Shown here piece by piece: positions 1-7,939 of a DNA stretch of 64,000 nucleotides; position 1 is the first letter of the stretch; every line of letters starts with the position of its first letter. Both the position numbers and the translations under genes were made by a program. The notes beneath the pieces are model-generated. The model did not search any database, had not been told where the DNA came from, and worked only from the letters and a program-made list of their open reading frames with translations. Origin of the DNA: Kribbella sp. NBC_00382 (GTDB lineage Bacteria > Actinomycetota > Actinomycetes > Propionibacteriales > Kribbellaceae); the NCBI RefSeq assembly GCF_036067295.1, contig NZ_CP107954.1, positions 7,936,001 to 8,000,000 of the forward strand, read 5' to 3'.

Positions 1-631
1 ACACGTCGTCGCGGAGATAGGCGCGTTTGTCCTGCTCCAGTTGACGTTCCAGGAGCAGCGTCTGCGCACGACGCTGAAGGGCGGTGATGTTCTGGAGGTG
101 CTTGAGGTCGGCGTCGGACAGCTTGAGCCGTACCTCGGTGGCCCAGGTACGGACCTGGCCTTTCTCGTCGATGTCCGGGTCGCCGAGCAACGACGCGAGA
201 CGGTGCTGGTTCAACGCTTCCTCGGTCGGCTGCTGGCTTGCCGTCAGCGCCTTCGCCCTGCTGAGCAAGGCATCGACGGCGACAGCGCCGAGATCCGCAT
301 GCCGCAGACCGGTCATCACCGGCGACCACTGAACGATCGCGGAGAACTGGAAGTGGTAGTCGGGCGACGCCGACGGGAGCCGGATTCCAGCGACCGTACG
401 GGTGGGCGGCGCGGTGAAGACAGGTTCGCGATCCACCGGTTTCGGGGCGGGTGGAGCGGGAGCCGCGACAGGTGCCGGCCTCTCCTGCTTCCACACCATC
501 GCCATGCCGATCAGCACCAGCGTCGAAAACAGCGCGGCCAGCCAGCCCGGCAGGTCCAGGATCATCCCAAGAACAGAGGAAGCCGCAACCACAAGAGCAG
601 CCGTCAACAGAGCTCGCTGAGTAGACGTCAT
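1..631 (-). CDS. Membrane-anchored hypothetical protein, C-terminus beyond the window
   Basis: The reverse strand is open from an ATG at 629-631 to the window edge, giving about 210 residues without a stop. Residues 7-25 and roughly 28-47 are hydrophobic and read as two closely spaced transmembrane helices. A Pro/Ala-rich linker follows (around 50-75), then a soluble charged region rich in Leu, Arg and Gln that looks helical, possibly coiled coil, towards the window edge. I do not recognise the family. The likely topology is a two-helix membrane hairpin with a cytoplasmic tail, but that is inference. The 3' end and any operon partner lie outside the window. Forward-strand frames over the same bases have poor protein character and no good ribosome-binding site. 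Confidence 0.6.
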   Translation of the reverse strand, partial: MTSTQRALLTAALVVAASSVLGMILDLPGWLAALFSTLVLIGMAMVWKQERPAPVAAPAPPAPKPVDREPVFTAPPTRTVAGIRLPSASPDYHFQFSAIVQWSPVMTGLRHADLGAVAVDALLSRAKALTASQQPTEEALNQHRLASLLGDPDIDEKGQVRTWATEVRLKLSDADLKHLQNITALQRRAQTLLLERQLEQDKRAYLRDDV

Positions 632-891
632 CGAGGATCGCCTTGCTTGAGCGGATTGCCTTGACCGAAATGCCGGAGGTACCCGAGTCTCGCCACGGCT
701 ACGCGCCTTTCACCCCCGCGCTGATCACCTCACATCACCAGAGCCACAAAGAGTCTGCCATGCATCACACACCGTAGCCACGTGAAGCGTGTCGCCCACC
801 CACGGGGCGACCTGCCCTGCGGTGACCTGCCGAGCGGCCTCCCTTCCGCGCGCCCGAACCCTCGACCCTCGCGCTGTCTAGGGTCGACTCT

Positions 892-1542
892 GTGAGCGCA
901 CCCTCCGACGGAGTCGAACGGCTGACAGAGTTCGCCATCCGTGCCCGGACAGCCGCCGCAACCAGCGGCACCGGCACCGGCACCGGCCAGGCTGCCGAGG
1001 CCGGCTCAGCCATTGACGCCGGCTCGGATGAGCACCGGCGGCTGCTTGCTGCGATGACGGATCGGCCTGCCAACGAGCGGTGGCAGCTGCTGGCCGATGC
1101 GATCGTGCGGGGTCAGTTGGCGGACGTAGTACCGGCAGACAACCAGCACCAACAGGCTGCACGTGCAGAACTGATCAATGCGATGGCGCACGAGGGCTGG
1201 GACGATCCGTCGTCTGGCTCCGTAGACGCGGCCGACGAATCCATTCGGGCTGCCGACGCTGCAACCAGCCGCATCCGGGAGCATTACGGCGTTCACACGC
1301 AGCCGTACCCCGCCGCCGAACCAAGCCGTAACGCGCCTAATCTGCCCCTGGCTGGGGATTCAAGTCGGTCGGCGTCAACAGCTGACTCAGATCAAGCCAT
1401 CCGAGCGGCCCTCACGGGGCAAGCTCGCCCCGGCGCCACCCAACTAACTCGCCCCGGCGCCACCCAACTAAACCGCACTGACGGCCCCGGCGGTCACCGC
1501 CACCAGCCGACCACCACCCGCGACCCACTCCAGCGAGGCTGA
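892..1542 (+). CDS. Hypothetical protein with Ala/Asp-rich helical region and repetitive C-terminus
   Basis: A 216-residue ORF from a GTG. No clear Shine-Dalgarno sequence precedes it. The first 150 residues look like a real soluble helical protein (motifs RWQLLADAIVRGQ and AADESIRAADAA). The last 70 residues are low complexity and contain an in-frame 8-residue repeat (RPGATQLT/N) encoded by a 24-bp tandem DNA repeat. The motif AADESIR recurs in a small ORF on the opposite strand about 350 bp downstream, so part of this coding sequence seems to have been duplicated in inverted orientation. I do not recognise a family. The start is uncertain, and the repetitive tail could be decayed sequence. 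Confidence 0.45.
   Translation: MSAPSDGVERLTEFAIRARTAAATSGTGTGTGQAAEAGSAIDAGSDEHRRLLAAMTDRPANERWQLLADAIVRGQLADVVPADNQHQQAARAELINAMAHEGWDDPSSGSVDAADESIRAADAATSRIREHYGVHTQPYPAAEPSRNAPNLPLAGDSSRSASTADSDQAIRAALTGQARPGATQLTRPGATQLNRTDGPGGHRHQPTTTRDPLQRG
1424..1471. repeat. 24-bp direct tandem repeat, two copies
   Basis: Two identical 24-bp units, each beginning CTCGCCCCGGCG and ending CAACTAA, lie head to tail at 1424-1447 and 1448-1471. They are in frame with the hypothetical gene at 892-1542 and encode its repeated octapeptide. Confidence 0.85.
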
Positions 1543-1761
1543 CGCCCCGCACTCCCGGTAGGCAAGCTTGCTCCGCTCCCTGAGAGCAGCGTCAGCACCG
1601 CGGATGGATTCGTCGGCCGCCTCTGCTGTCACCAATGGCGTCGGTGCCCGCGTACTGGGTGCCGCGACGGCAAGCGGCGTACCGGGTGGGGCTACCCGCG
1701 TAGTCCGCGCTCGATCGCTGGGTGCCGCGACGACAAGCGGCGTACCGGGTAGGAGGTGCAC
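1468..1761 (-). CDS. Possible small protein sharing the AADESIR motif; may be a decayed duplicate
   Basis: A 97-residue reverse-strand ORF starting ATG. Residues about 47-62 (AEAADESIRGADAALRE) match the forward-strand protein at 892-1542 (DAADESIRAADAAT) in the coding frame of both. Substitutions between the two DNA copies include synonymous third positions, which supports past coding selection rather than chance. The N-terminal 45 residues come from a 63-bp tandem repeat and read as two copies of a Pro/Ala/Val-rich 21-residue unit. The ORF overlaps the end of the convergent gene by about 75 bp. There is no strong ribosome-binding site, so it may be a pseudogene. Confidence 0.3.
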   Translation of the reverse strand: MHLLPGTPLVVAAPSDRARTTRVAPPGTPLAVAAPSTRAPTPLVTAEAADESIRGADAALRERSKLAYRECGASASLEWVAGGGRLVAVTAGAVSAV

Positions 1762-1780
1762 CCGCGTAGTCCGTGATCGG
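1655..1780. repeat. 63-bp tandem repeat, two imperfect copies
   Basis: Two units begin with CTGGGTGCCGCGAC at 1655 and 1718, a 63-bp period equal to 21 codons. The second copy carries a short substitution block near its middle. A further partial copy of the unit start (CTGGGTGTTGCG) occurs at 1798, just before the stop of the next reverse-strand gene. Confidence 0.75.
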
Positions 1781-1814
1781 GTCGGCGGCGGCTAGTACTG
1801 GGTGTTGCGTGGGG

Positions 1815-2444
1815 TCAGCCGGCTAGGGAGCGGAGGGCTCGGCGGCTGGGGGTTAGGAGGACTGGTTTGTAGGGGCAGCGGGCGTCGGTGAGGGTTTCGT
1901 AGGCGCTGATGGCTCGGTTGGCGGCGTCCCAGCCTTGTTCGGCGGGGCTTTTGCCCAGTCCTCGGTTGCGGATCAGTGCGCCGTAGAAGGCGGAGCAGAA
2001 GACGGTGGCTTCGTACCAGCCGATCACTGTGCTGGTGCCGATGTAGGTGATGTCGTCCTGGAGGCAGTCGCGGATGGCGCGTTGCCATTTGCCGATGCCC
2101 GTTTTGCAGCCGTCGGCGATAACTACGCCGCTGGCGATGCCCCAGGAGCGGTCCAGGAACCAGTCGGCCAGAGCGGTCAATGAGACCTGGGTCTGGCCGT
2201 CGGTGGAGAGGAACGACGGCTCGTCGCTGTGGTCACCGTGTGCCATCACGTGCAGGACCGTCGACGGGGTGGTGAGCGCGGAGAAGGCCGTCTCGTGGTC
2301 GCGGGTCCGGACGAAGTTCACGTCGATCACCGGGCTGTTCCAGCCGGCGTTGATATTGCTCGTGATGCCCTGGACGAACGTCATCGAGGCGTCGAAGGAG
2401 CTGTCCAGGCCGAGGTCCACCAGCGTGATCAGTCTGTTCTTCAT
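1815..2444 (-). CDS. Small caspase/CHAT-like peptidase-fold protein (predicted)
   Basis: A 209-residue single-domain protein. I chose the ATG at 2444 because GAGGGG lies just upstream; a GTG five codons earlier is the alternative. Two motifs sit where the catalytic dyad of the caspase/CHAT fold would be. A hydrophobic strand leads to His-Gly (VLHVMAHGD, about residues 86-94). A second strand leads to Asp-Gly-Cys (GVVIADGCKTG, about 129-139), comparable to the HG and C-x-[ST]-G motifs of CHAT proteins. It has no signal peptide, membrane helix or fused sensor domain. CHAT proteases usually act in programmed-death or conflict systems together with a sensor and a substrate. No obvious partner is adjacent, so function is inferred only from the dyad. 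Confidence 0.6.
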   Translation of the reverse strand: MKNRLITLVDLGLDSSFDASMTFVQGITSNINAGWNSPVIDVNFVRTRDHETAFSALTTPSTVLHVMAHGDHSDEPSFLSTDGQTQVSLTALADWFLDRSWGIASGVVIADGCKTGIGKWQRAIRDCLQDDITYIGTSTVIGWYEATVFCSAFYGALIRNRGLGKSPAEQGWDAANRAISAYETLTDARCPYKPVLLTPSRRALRSLAG

Positions 2445-2634
2445 CCGCCCACCCCTCACGTGCTTTCCGGTCCCGCCGAACCCATGATGACCCAGCCCAC
2501 CGACAATCCGCTGCCCGCGTCTCGGCTCTCAGTCTCGCCCGCCTGGACCGCCCGCTCCAGGGCCCGGGGAAAGGGGTTGCCGGCCCGGTGGATACGGTGA
2601 TCGGCAGGATGTCGGCGGCTCGTCTGGAGGATCG

Positions 2635-3465
2635 ATGATCAGCGTTCCAACTGTCACTCTGAGCAACGGAGCAGGGCTGCCGCGGATCGGGCTGGGGACC
2701 TCTCCGATGAACGACGCCGATGCCGAGCGCGCCGTCGTACAGGGTCTCGAGGTCGGGTACCGACTGGTCGACACCGCTGAGAACTATCGCAACGAGGTCG
2801 GCATCGGACGGGCTTTGAAGGCGTCCGGGATCGCCCGGGAGGACCTGTTCGTCACCTCCAAGTTCAACAAGCGGTGGCACAGCGTGGCGGGGGCGCGGAC
2901 CGCGTTCGAGGCGAGTGCGGAGAAGCTCGGACTCGACTACCTGGACCTGCTGCTGATCCATTGGCCGAACCCGGACCAGGACCAGTACGTCGACGCCTGG
3001 CGCGGGCTGATCGAGCTGCGCGAGGCCGGGCTGGTGAAAGCCATCGGTACGTCGAACTTCAAGCCGACCCACCTCCAACGCCTGATCGACGAGACCGGCG
3101 TCGCCCCCGAGGTCAACCAGGTCCAGCTGAGCCCGATGTGGACCAAGGAGTCGGAGCGGGAGTTCCACGCGACCCACAACATCGTCACCGAGGCCTGGAG
3201 CCCCCTAGGCAAGGGCACCGACCTCCTGGACCACCCCGCGGTCACAGCAGTCGCCAAGGCTCACGAGAAGACGCCCGGCCAGGTCGTACTCCGCTGGGAG
3301 ACGCAGCAGGACGTAGTACCGGTCCCCAAGTCCGCGAACCGCGAACGCCTTGAGCAGAACCTCGCCATCTTCGACTTCGAGCTCACGCCGGACGAGCTGG
3401 TCGCCTTGTCAGCCCTGGATGGCACTGGCAAGACCGCAGCCGACAGCGACCGATTCGGCCACTGA
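2635..3465 (+). CDS. Aldo/keto reductase (2,5-diketo-gluconate reductase-like)
   Basis: A 276-residue NADPH-dependent oxidoreductase of the AKR (beta/alpha)8-barrel family. The catalytic tetrad is visible as Asp46, Tyr51 (DTAENY), Lys76 (TSK) and His109 (LLLIHWP). The C-terminal part has VPVPKSANRERLEQN, which matches the NADPH-binding KS...R/N segment. Length is typical of family AKR5-type enzymes that reduce small aldehydes, ketones and keto sugars. The ATG is preceded by GGAGG at good spacing. It is a single gene, divergent from the CHAT-like gene and convergent with the secreted protein gene downstream. The substrate cannot be read from sequence. Confidence 0.92.
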   Translation: MISVPTVTLSNGAGLPRIGLGTSPMNDADAERAVVQGLEVGYRLVDTAENYRNEVGIGRALKASGIAREDLFVTSKFNKRWHSVAGARTAFEASAEKLGLDYLDLLLIHWPNPDQDQYVDAWRGLIELREAGLVKAIGTSNFKPTHLQRLIDETGVAPEVNQVQLSPMWTKESEREFHATHNIVTEAWSPLGKGTDLLDHPAVTAVAKAHEKTPGQVVLRWETQQDVVPVPKSANRERLEQNLAIFDFELTPDELVALSALDGTGKTAADSDRFGH

Positions 3466-3492
3466 CCGGCTACGGCTTGCCTGGCCGCCGGA

Positions 3493-3918
3493 TCAGGTGG
3501 TGAAGGAGCCGGTGACGACCGAGTACGACTCCACGCCGTTCTTCGACGACCAGAGGCGGATGCGGACCAGGGTTCCGTCGGTGACGGAGAAGTTGCAGAA
3601 CGACCAGCCCTGGTAGTCGGCGACCGTGGTGTCGTCGAAGCACTCGTGGGCGTCGTACCAGAAGCCGACCTGGCTCTGATAGAGCTGAATGGCAGCGCGA
3701 GCGCTGTAGCCGTCGGCCTGGTCGTCGTGCACGCCGAGCCATTCGCCATCGGTGCAGTAGACCGCCGCGCTGAGCCGCGAATTCGTCAGCTCCTTGGACT
3801 GATGGGCGTAGCAATTGGCCATCGTGTTGGCGTACGCCGGCGCAGCGGTCAGCGCTGATGCGACCAGCACCCCGGCGGCGCCGAGCGCGGCCGAGGTACG
3901 TCGAAGAGTTGTGGACAT
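3493..3918 (-). CDS. Small secreted protein, unknown function
   Basis: A 141-residue protein with a clear Sec signal peptide: basic MSTTLRRT, a hydrophobic Ala/Val/Leu core, and a probable signal-peptidase site after APAYA. The mature part has four Cys, several Trp/Tyr and alternating polar/hydrophobic stretches, suggesting a small disulfide-bonded beta protein outside the cell. The ATG at 3918 places the start directly before the signal; an in-frame extension to 3990 would bury it. I recognise no family. It resembles in style the three small secreted proteins at 50.9-52.1 kb, but I see no clear sequence match. Confidence 0.75.
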   Translation of the reverse strand: MSTTLRRTSAALGAAGVLVASALTAAPAYANTMANCYAHQSKELTNSRLSAAVYCTDGEWLGVHDDQADGYSARAAIQLYQSQVGFWYDAHECFDDTTVADYQGWSFCNFSVTDGTLVRIRLWSSKNGVESYSVVTGSFTT

Positions 3919-4042
3919 CGAGGCGGCTCCTGAGGACGACGGTCTTGATCGAATCGCGATCCTAGGCACCCAGCGGCCCCGAACGGACATAATCCACTGG
4001 CCAGAACCGGAACCTGTTCACTACCTGCCACCAGACGCGCTG

Positions 4043-4078
4043 CGGCCCCCGGGGGATGTGGGAAGTTCCCGGGGGCCG
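4043..4078 (-). terminator. Hairpin terminator downstream of nrdJ
   Basis: An 11-bp perfect stem (CGGCCCCCGGG / CCCGGGGGCCG) with a 14-nt loop, 45 bp after the nrdJ stop. There is no strong T tract, as is usual in high-GC actinobacteria. Confidence 0.75.
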
Positions 4079-4122
4079 TGGCGCTATCAACGAGGGGTCA
4101 GCCAAGAGCTGACATCAGAGGG

Positions 4123-7035
4123 TCAGCTGCAACCCGAGGTGGAGCCGCAGCCTTCGCAGACGTAGCAGGAGCCGGAGGGGCGCATCTTTGTGCCGCAGGT
4201 GAAGCACAAGGGGGCGTCTACCGAGGTGCCGGTGATGAGTTCGAACATCTCGGCGGTCGTGCGGACCTCGGAGGAGGCCGGCTTGGCTGCCGCGGCGTCG
4301 ATCGAAGCGTCGTGGAGCTCGACCTTTTCGGTGGCGGCCTCGACCTCCGCCAGGCCCTCGACGGACTTCAGCGACTCGGGCTCCGACACCTCGACCGGGG
4401 TCGGCTCGTAGGAGCCGGTGTCGAGCTGGCGGGAGCGCTCCTCGGCGGAGTAGATGCCGAGGGCCGAGCGGTCGTCGAAGGACAGGTGGTCCAGCGCCAG
4501 CCGGCGGAAGATGTAGTCCATGATCGACTGCGCCATCCGGACGTCCGGGTCGTCGGTCAGACCGGCCGGCTCGAACTTCAGGTTGGTGAACTTCTGGACG
4601 TACGTCTCCAGCGGAACCCCGTGCTGCAGGGCGATCGAGATCGCGATCGAGAAGGCGTCCATCACACCGGCCAGGGTCGAGCCCTGCTTGCCCATCTTCA
4701 GGAAGACCTCGCCCAGACCGTCGTCGGGGTACGAGCCGGCCGTCATGTAACCCTCGGCGCCGCCGACGCTGAAGGACGTGGTGCGCGACGGACGGGACTT
4801 CGGCAGACGCTTGCGGATCGGCCGGTACTCGACGATCTTCTCGACCACCGGCTCGGCCGCGGCAGCGTCGGCGGCGGCGCTGGCCTTGGCGGACTTGGAG
4901 TCCGACAGCGGCTGGCCGACCTTGCAGTTGTCGCGGTAGACGGCCAGCGCCTTCAGGCCGAGCTTCCAGCCCTGGAAGTAGACGTCGGCGATCTCCTCGA
5001 CCGTCGCCGTCTCCGGCAGGTTGACCGTCTTCGAGATCGCGCCGGACAGGAACGGCTGGGCCGCCGCCATCATCCGGACGTGTCCCATCGGCTTGATCGC
5101 GCGCTCGCCCATCGCGGTGTCGAAGATCGAGTAGTGCTCGGTCTTCAGGCCGGGTGCGTCGACGACGTGGCCGTTCTCCGAGATGAACTCGACGATCGCC
5201 TCGATCGTCTCCTCGGTGTAGCCGTACTGACGCAGCGCCCGCGGCACCGTCTGGTTGACGATCTGCATCGAGCCGCCGCCGACCAGCTTCTTGAACTTGA
5301 CCAGCGAGAAGTCCGGCTCGATCCCGGTCGTGTCGCAGTCCATCATGAAGCCGATCGTGCCGGTCGGCGCGAGCACCGAGGCCTGCGCGTTGCGCCAGCC
5401 GTTCTTCGCGCCGATCTTCAGCACGCCGTCCCAGGCGGCCGTGGCGTGCTTCTGCACGTCGGCGTCGATCTCGTGCACGGTACGGATCGCGTCGTTGGCC
5501 GCGGCGTGCTTGCGCATCACCCGGGTGTGCGCGTCCTTGTTGCGCTCGAAGCCGTCGTACGGGCCGACGATGCCGGCCAGCTCGGCGGAGCGCTTGTACG
5601 ACGTACCGGTCATCAGCGAGGTGATAGCGCCCGCCAGTGCGCGACCACCGTCGGAGTCGTAGGCGTGCCCGGTCGCCATCAGCAGCGCGCCGAGGTTGGC
5701 GTAGCCGATGCCGAGCTGCCGGTACGCGCGGGTGGTGTCGCCGATCGCCTCGGTCGGGAAGTCGGCGAAGCAGATCGAGATGTCCATCGCGGTGATGATC
5801 AGCTCGACGGCCTTGACGAAGTTGGCCGAGTCGAAGGTGTCGTCGTCCTTGAGGAACTTCAGCAGGTTCAGCGACGCCAGGTTGCAGGACGAGTTGTCCA
5901 GGTGCATGTACTCCGAGCAGGGGTTGGACGCGGTGATCCGGCCCGTCTCGGGAGTGGTGTGCCAGTCGTTGATGGTGTCGTCGTACTGGATGCCCGGGTC
6001 GGCGCACGCCCACGCGGCGTGGCTGATCTTGTCGAACAGCTCGCGCGCGTCGACGGTCTCGATGATCGAGTTGTCGATCCGCGCCCGCAGGCCGAACTCG
6101 CCCTTCTCCTCGACCGCGCGCATGAACTCGTCGGTCACCCGGACCGAGTTGTTCGCGTTCTGGTACTGCACCGAGGTGATGTCGCGGCCGCCGAGGTCCA
6201 TGTCGTACCCGGCGTCGCGGAGGACGCGGATCTTGTCCTCCTCGCGCATCTTGGTCTCGACGAACTCCTCGATGTCGGGGTGGTCGACGTCCAGCACGAC
6301 CATCTTGGCCGCGCGACGGGTGGCGCCACCGGACTTGATCGTCCCTGCCGACGCGTCGGCGCCGCGCATGAAGCTGACCGGGCCGGAGGCGGTACCGCCG
6401 GAGGACTGCAGCAGCTCCTTCGACGAACGGATCCGGGACAGGTTCAGGCCGGCGCCGGAGCCGCCCTTGAAGATCAGCCCCTCTTCCTTGTACCAGTTCA
6501 GGATCGAGTCCATCGAGTCGTCGACGGCGAGGATGAAGCAGGCCGACACCTGCTGCGGGGAGGTGGTCCCGACGTTGAACCAGACCGGCGAGTTGAAGCT
6601 GAAGTACTGGTGCAGCAGCATCCAGGTGAGCTCGTGCTCGAACACCTCGGCGTCGGCCGGGGTGGCGAAGTAGCCGTAGTCCTCACCGGCCTTGCGGTAG
6701 GTCTTCACGACGCGGTCGAGCAGCTGCTTGAGGCTCCACTCCCGGTTGTCGTGGCCGACGGCGCCCCGGAAGTACTTGGTGGTGACGATGGTGGAGGCGT
6801 TCACGCTCCAGTAGTCGGGGAACTCGACCCCGCGCTGCTCGAAGACGGTCTCGCCGGTCTTCCAGTTCTGCTGTACGACGTCGCGGCGCTCCCACGTCAC
6901 GTCGTCGTACGGGTGCACACCCTCGGTGGTGAAGATGCGATCGATGGTGAGTCCCGCGGGCGCGTTCTTGGCCCTGCGGAACCCGGCCGTCGACCTCTTG
7001 GTCGACCCCGAATGGCCGGTCACCGTCTCTGTCAT
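4123..7035 (-). CDS. nrdJ: Vitamin B12-dependent (class II) ribonucleotide reductase NrdJ
   Basis: A 970-residue adenosylcobalamin-dependent ribonucleotide reductase that makes deoxyribonucleotides without needing oxygen. Visible family features are FSFNSPVWFNVG and QVSACFIL near residue 140-165, FKGGSGAGLNLSRIR, the NPCSEYMHLDNSSCNLASLNL active-site Cys region, and the phosphate-binding LAPTGTIGFMMDCDT segment. The extreme C-terminus has a Cys-rich zinc-ribbon-like tail (CFTCGTKMRPSGSCYVC...CGSTSGCS) thought to relay electrons. The start ATG at 7035 has GAGGAG nearby; the reading frame continues upstream into nrdR only as shadow. It lies 98 bp behind nrdR on the same strand and is probably one transcript with it. 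No nrdAB genes are in the window. Confidence 0.97.
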   Translation of the reverse strand: MTETVTGHSGSTKRSTAGFRRAKNAPAGLTIDRIFTTEGVHPYDDVTWERRDVVQQNWKTGETVFEQRGVEFPDYWSVNASTIVTTKYFRGAVGHDNREWSLKQLLDRVVKTYRKAGEDYGYFATPADAEVFEHELTWMLLHQYFSFNSPVWFNVGTTSPQQVSACFILAVDDSMDSILNWYKEEGLIFKGGSGAGLNLSRIRSSKELLQSSGGTASGPVSFMRGADASAGTIKSGGATRRAAKMVVLDVDHPDIEEFVETKMREEDKIRVLRDAGYDMDLGGRDITSVQYQNANNSVRVTDEFMRAVEEKGEFGLRARIDNSIIETVDARELFDKISHAAWACADPGIQYDDTINDWHTTPETGRITASNPCSEYMHLDNSSCNLASLNLLKFLKDDDTFDSANFVKAVELIITAMDISICFADFPTEAIGDTTRAYRQLGIGYANLGALLMATGHAYDSDGGRALAGAITSLMTGTSYKRSAELAGIVGPYDGFERNKDAHTRVMRKHAAANDAIRTVHEIDADVQKHATAAWDGVLKIGAKNGWRNAQASVLAPTGTIGFMMDCDTTGIEPDFSLVKFKKLVGGGSMQIVNQTVPRALRQYGYTEETIEAIVEFISENGHVVDAPGLKTEHYSIFDTAMGERAIKPMGHVRMMAAAQPFLSGAISKTVNLPETATVEEIADVYFQGWKLGLKALAVYRDNCKVGQPLSDSKSAKASAAADAAAAEPVVEKIVEYRPIRKRLPKSRPSRTTSFSVGGAEGYMTAGSYPDDGLGEVFLKMGKQGSTLAGVMDAFSIAISIALQHGVPLETYVQKFTNLKFEPAGLTDDPDVRMAQSIMDYIFRRLALDHLSFDDRSALGIYSAEERSRQLDTGSYEPTPVEVSEPESLKSVEGLAEVEAATEKVELHDASIDAAAAKPASSEVRTTAEMFELITGTSVDAPLCFTCGTKMRPSGSCYVCEGCGSTSGCS

Positions 7036-7133
7036 GTTGGCTCCTCGCCTGTTCAATGTCGCGGTCTGTCGGGACCGCCCCGTTGATGGTGCTCTGCTAC
7101 CGCTGGTGGTGCCGGTACTGCTGATTCCCCGAT

Positions 7134-7613
7134 TTATGTCTGTATCGACGGCTCGGTGCCCTCGGGCTCCTTCTCGGCCCGGAGCAACGCGATCTCCGTC
7201 TCGAAGTCGTCGGCCGACTCGAACTGCCGGTAGACGCTGGCGAACCGCAGGTACGCGACCTCGTCCAGCTCCCGCAGCGGCCCGAGGATGGCCAGGCCGA
7301 CCTCGTTGGCCGGCACCTCCGGCGAGCCACTGCCCTTCAACGTGTCCTCGACCTGCTGGCCCAGCCGGGCCAGGGCGTCCACGGTGACGGGCCGGCCCTT
7401 GCAGGCCTTGCCGACTCCTCTGATCACTTTCTCCCGGCTGAACGGTTCGGTGGCGCCGGAGCGCTTCACGACCGTGAGCTGCATCTGCTCGACGGTGGTG
7501 AACCGCTTCTCGCAGACCGGGCACTGCCGCCGGCGGCGGATCGCTCCGCCGTCCTCGGCGACCCGGCTGTCGACCACCCGGGAGTCCACGTGCCGGCAGT
7601 AAGGACAGTGCAT
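7134..7613 (-). CDS. nrdR: Transcriptional repressor NrdR
   Basis: A 159-residue regulator of ribonucleotide reductase genes. The N-terminal zinc ribbon is complete: Cys3, Cys6, Cys31, Cys34 (MHCPYC ... QCPVC). RRRRQC and the KRFTT segment follow, then an ATP-cone domain (VVKRSG...EPFSREKV, about residues 48-135) that senses ATP/dATP. I chose the ATG that gives the standard MHCPYC start; the upstream in-frame extension has no family match. The C-terminal ~20 residues are charged and variable. It is first gene of the nrdR-nrdJ pair, so it probably represses its own operon through the boxes upstream. Confidence 0.97.
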   Translation of the reverse strand: MHCPYCRHVDSRVVDSRVAEDGGAIRRRRQCPVCEKRFTTVEQMQLTVVKRSGATEPFSREKVIRGVGKACKGRPVTVDALARLGQQVEDTLKGSGSPEVPANEVGLAILGPLRELDEVAYLRFASVYRQFESADDFETEIALLRAEKEPEGTEPSIQT

Positions 7614-7709
7614 GGCGGACCACTCCTCCCGTGAGCGTTCACCCCCTGCCTGGGGATGAATCTGTGGATCAGCTGGGGACAACTTGTGGATGACCTGTGA
7701 GTAACCAAC

Positions 7710-7755
7710 CACTACCTGTGGATGACTTACAGGGGTGTAACTACTACATCTAGGG
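7710..7755 (-). promoter_or_regulatory. Probable pair of NrdR boxes upstream of nrdRJ
   Basis: CACTACCTGTGGAT (7710-7723) and TACTACATCTAGGG (7742-7755) start 32 bp apart, about three helical turns, the arrangement known for tandem NrdR boxes. The second resembles a partly palindromic CACTA-N4-TAGTG pattern. The assignment rests on position, spacing and partial similarity; I could not score it against a matrix. Confidence 0.4.
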
Positions 7756-7883
7756 ATGCTACGTCCGGCCGCCGACAGTTTGCAAGAACGTCCGGATCTC
7801 GCGCGCGTCTCCTTGTTCCAACACCCGCACGGGCCCGTGTACTCCCGCGTGGCGCCACCGCGAAGACCCTTTCGAGGAGCAAA

Positions 7884-7934
7884 ATGCGCGGCCCGGACCG
7901 GCTGCGATCCGGCCGGCGGGATGGGCGAGGATAG
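7884..7934 (+). CDS. Possible 16-codon leader ORF before the nucleoside hydrolase gene
   Basis: ATG at 7884 follows a strong Shine-Dalgarno sequence (GAGGAGC, 4 nt before it) and encodes MRGPDRLRSGRRDGRG, then TAG. The stop lies 5 nt before the ATG of the nucleoside hydrolase at 7940, whose own ribosome-binding site is weak. Five to six of the 16 codons are Arg. It could be a leader peptide that couples or attenuates translation of the downstream gene, or a mis-set start signal. Nothing proves expression. Confidence 0.3.
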   Translation: MRGPDRLRSGRRDGRG

Positions 7935-7939
7935 GGCGC

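Noticed and set aside
1..664. A 207-codon forward ORF at the left edge
   Set aside because: Arg-rich with no folded-protein pattern; the reverse strand encodes a two-helix membrane protein with a proper ATG and continues beyond the window.
4078..7086. A 1002-codon forward-strand ORF covering nearly the whole nrdJ region
   Set aside because: It is antisense to nrdJ, whose protein has all class II reductase motifs. The forward frame is Arg/Gly/Val-rich with no domain and arises from GC-rich codon periodicity.
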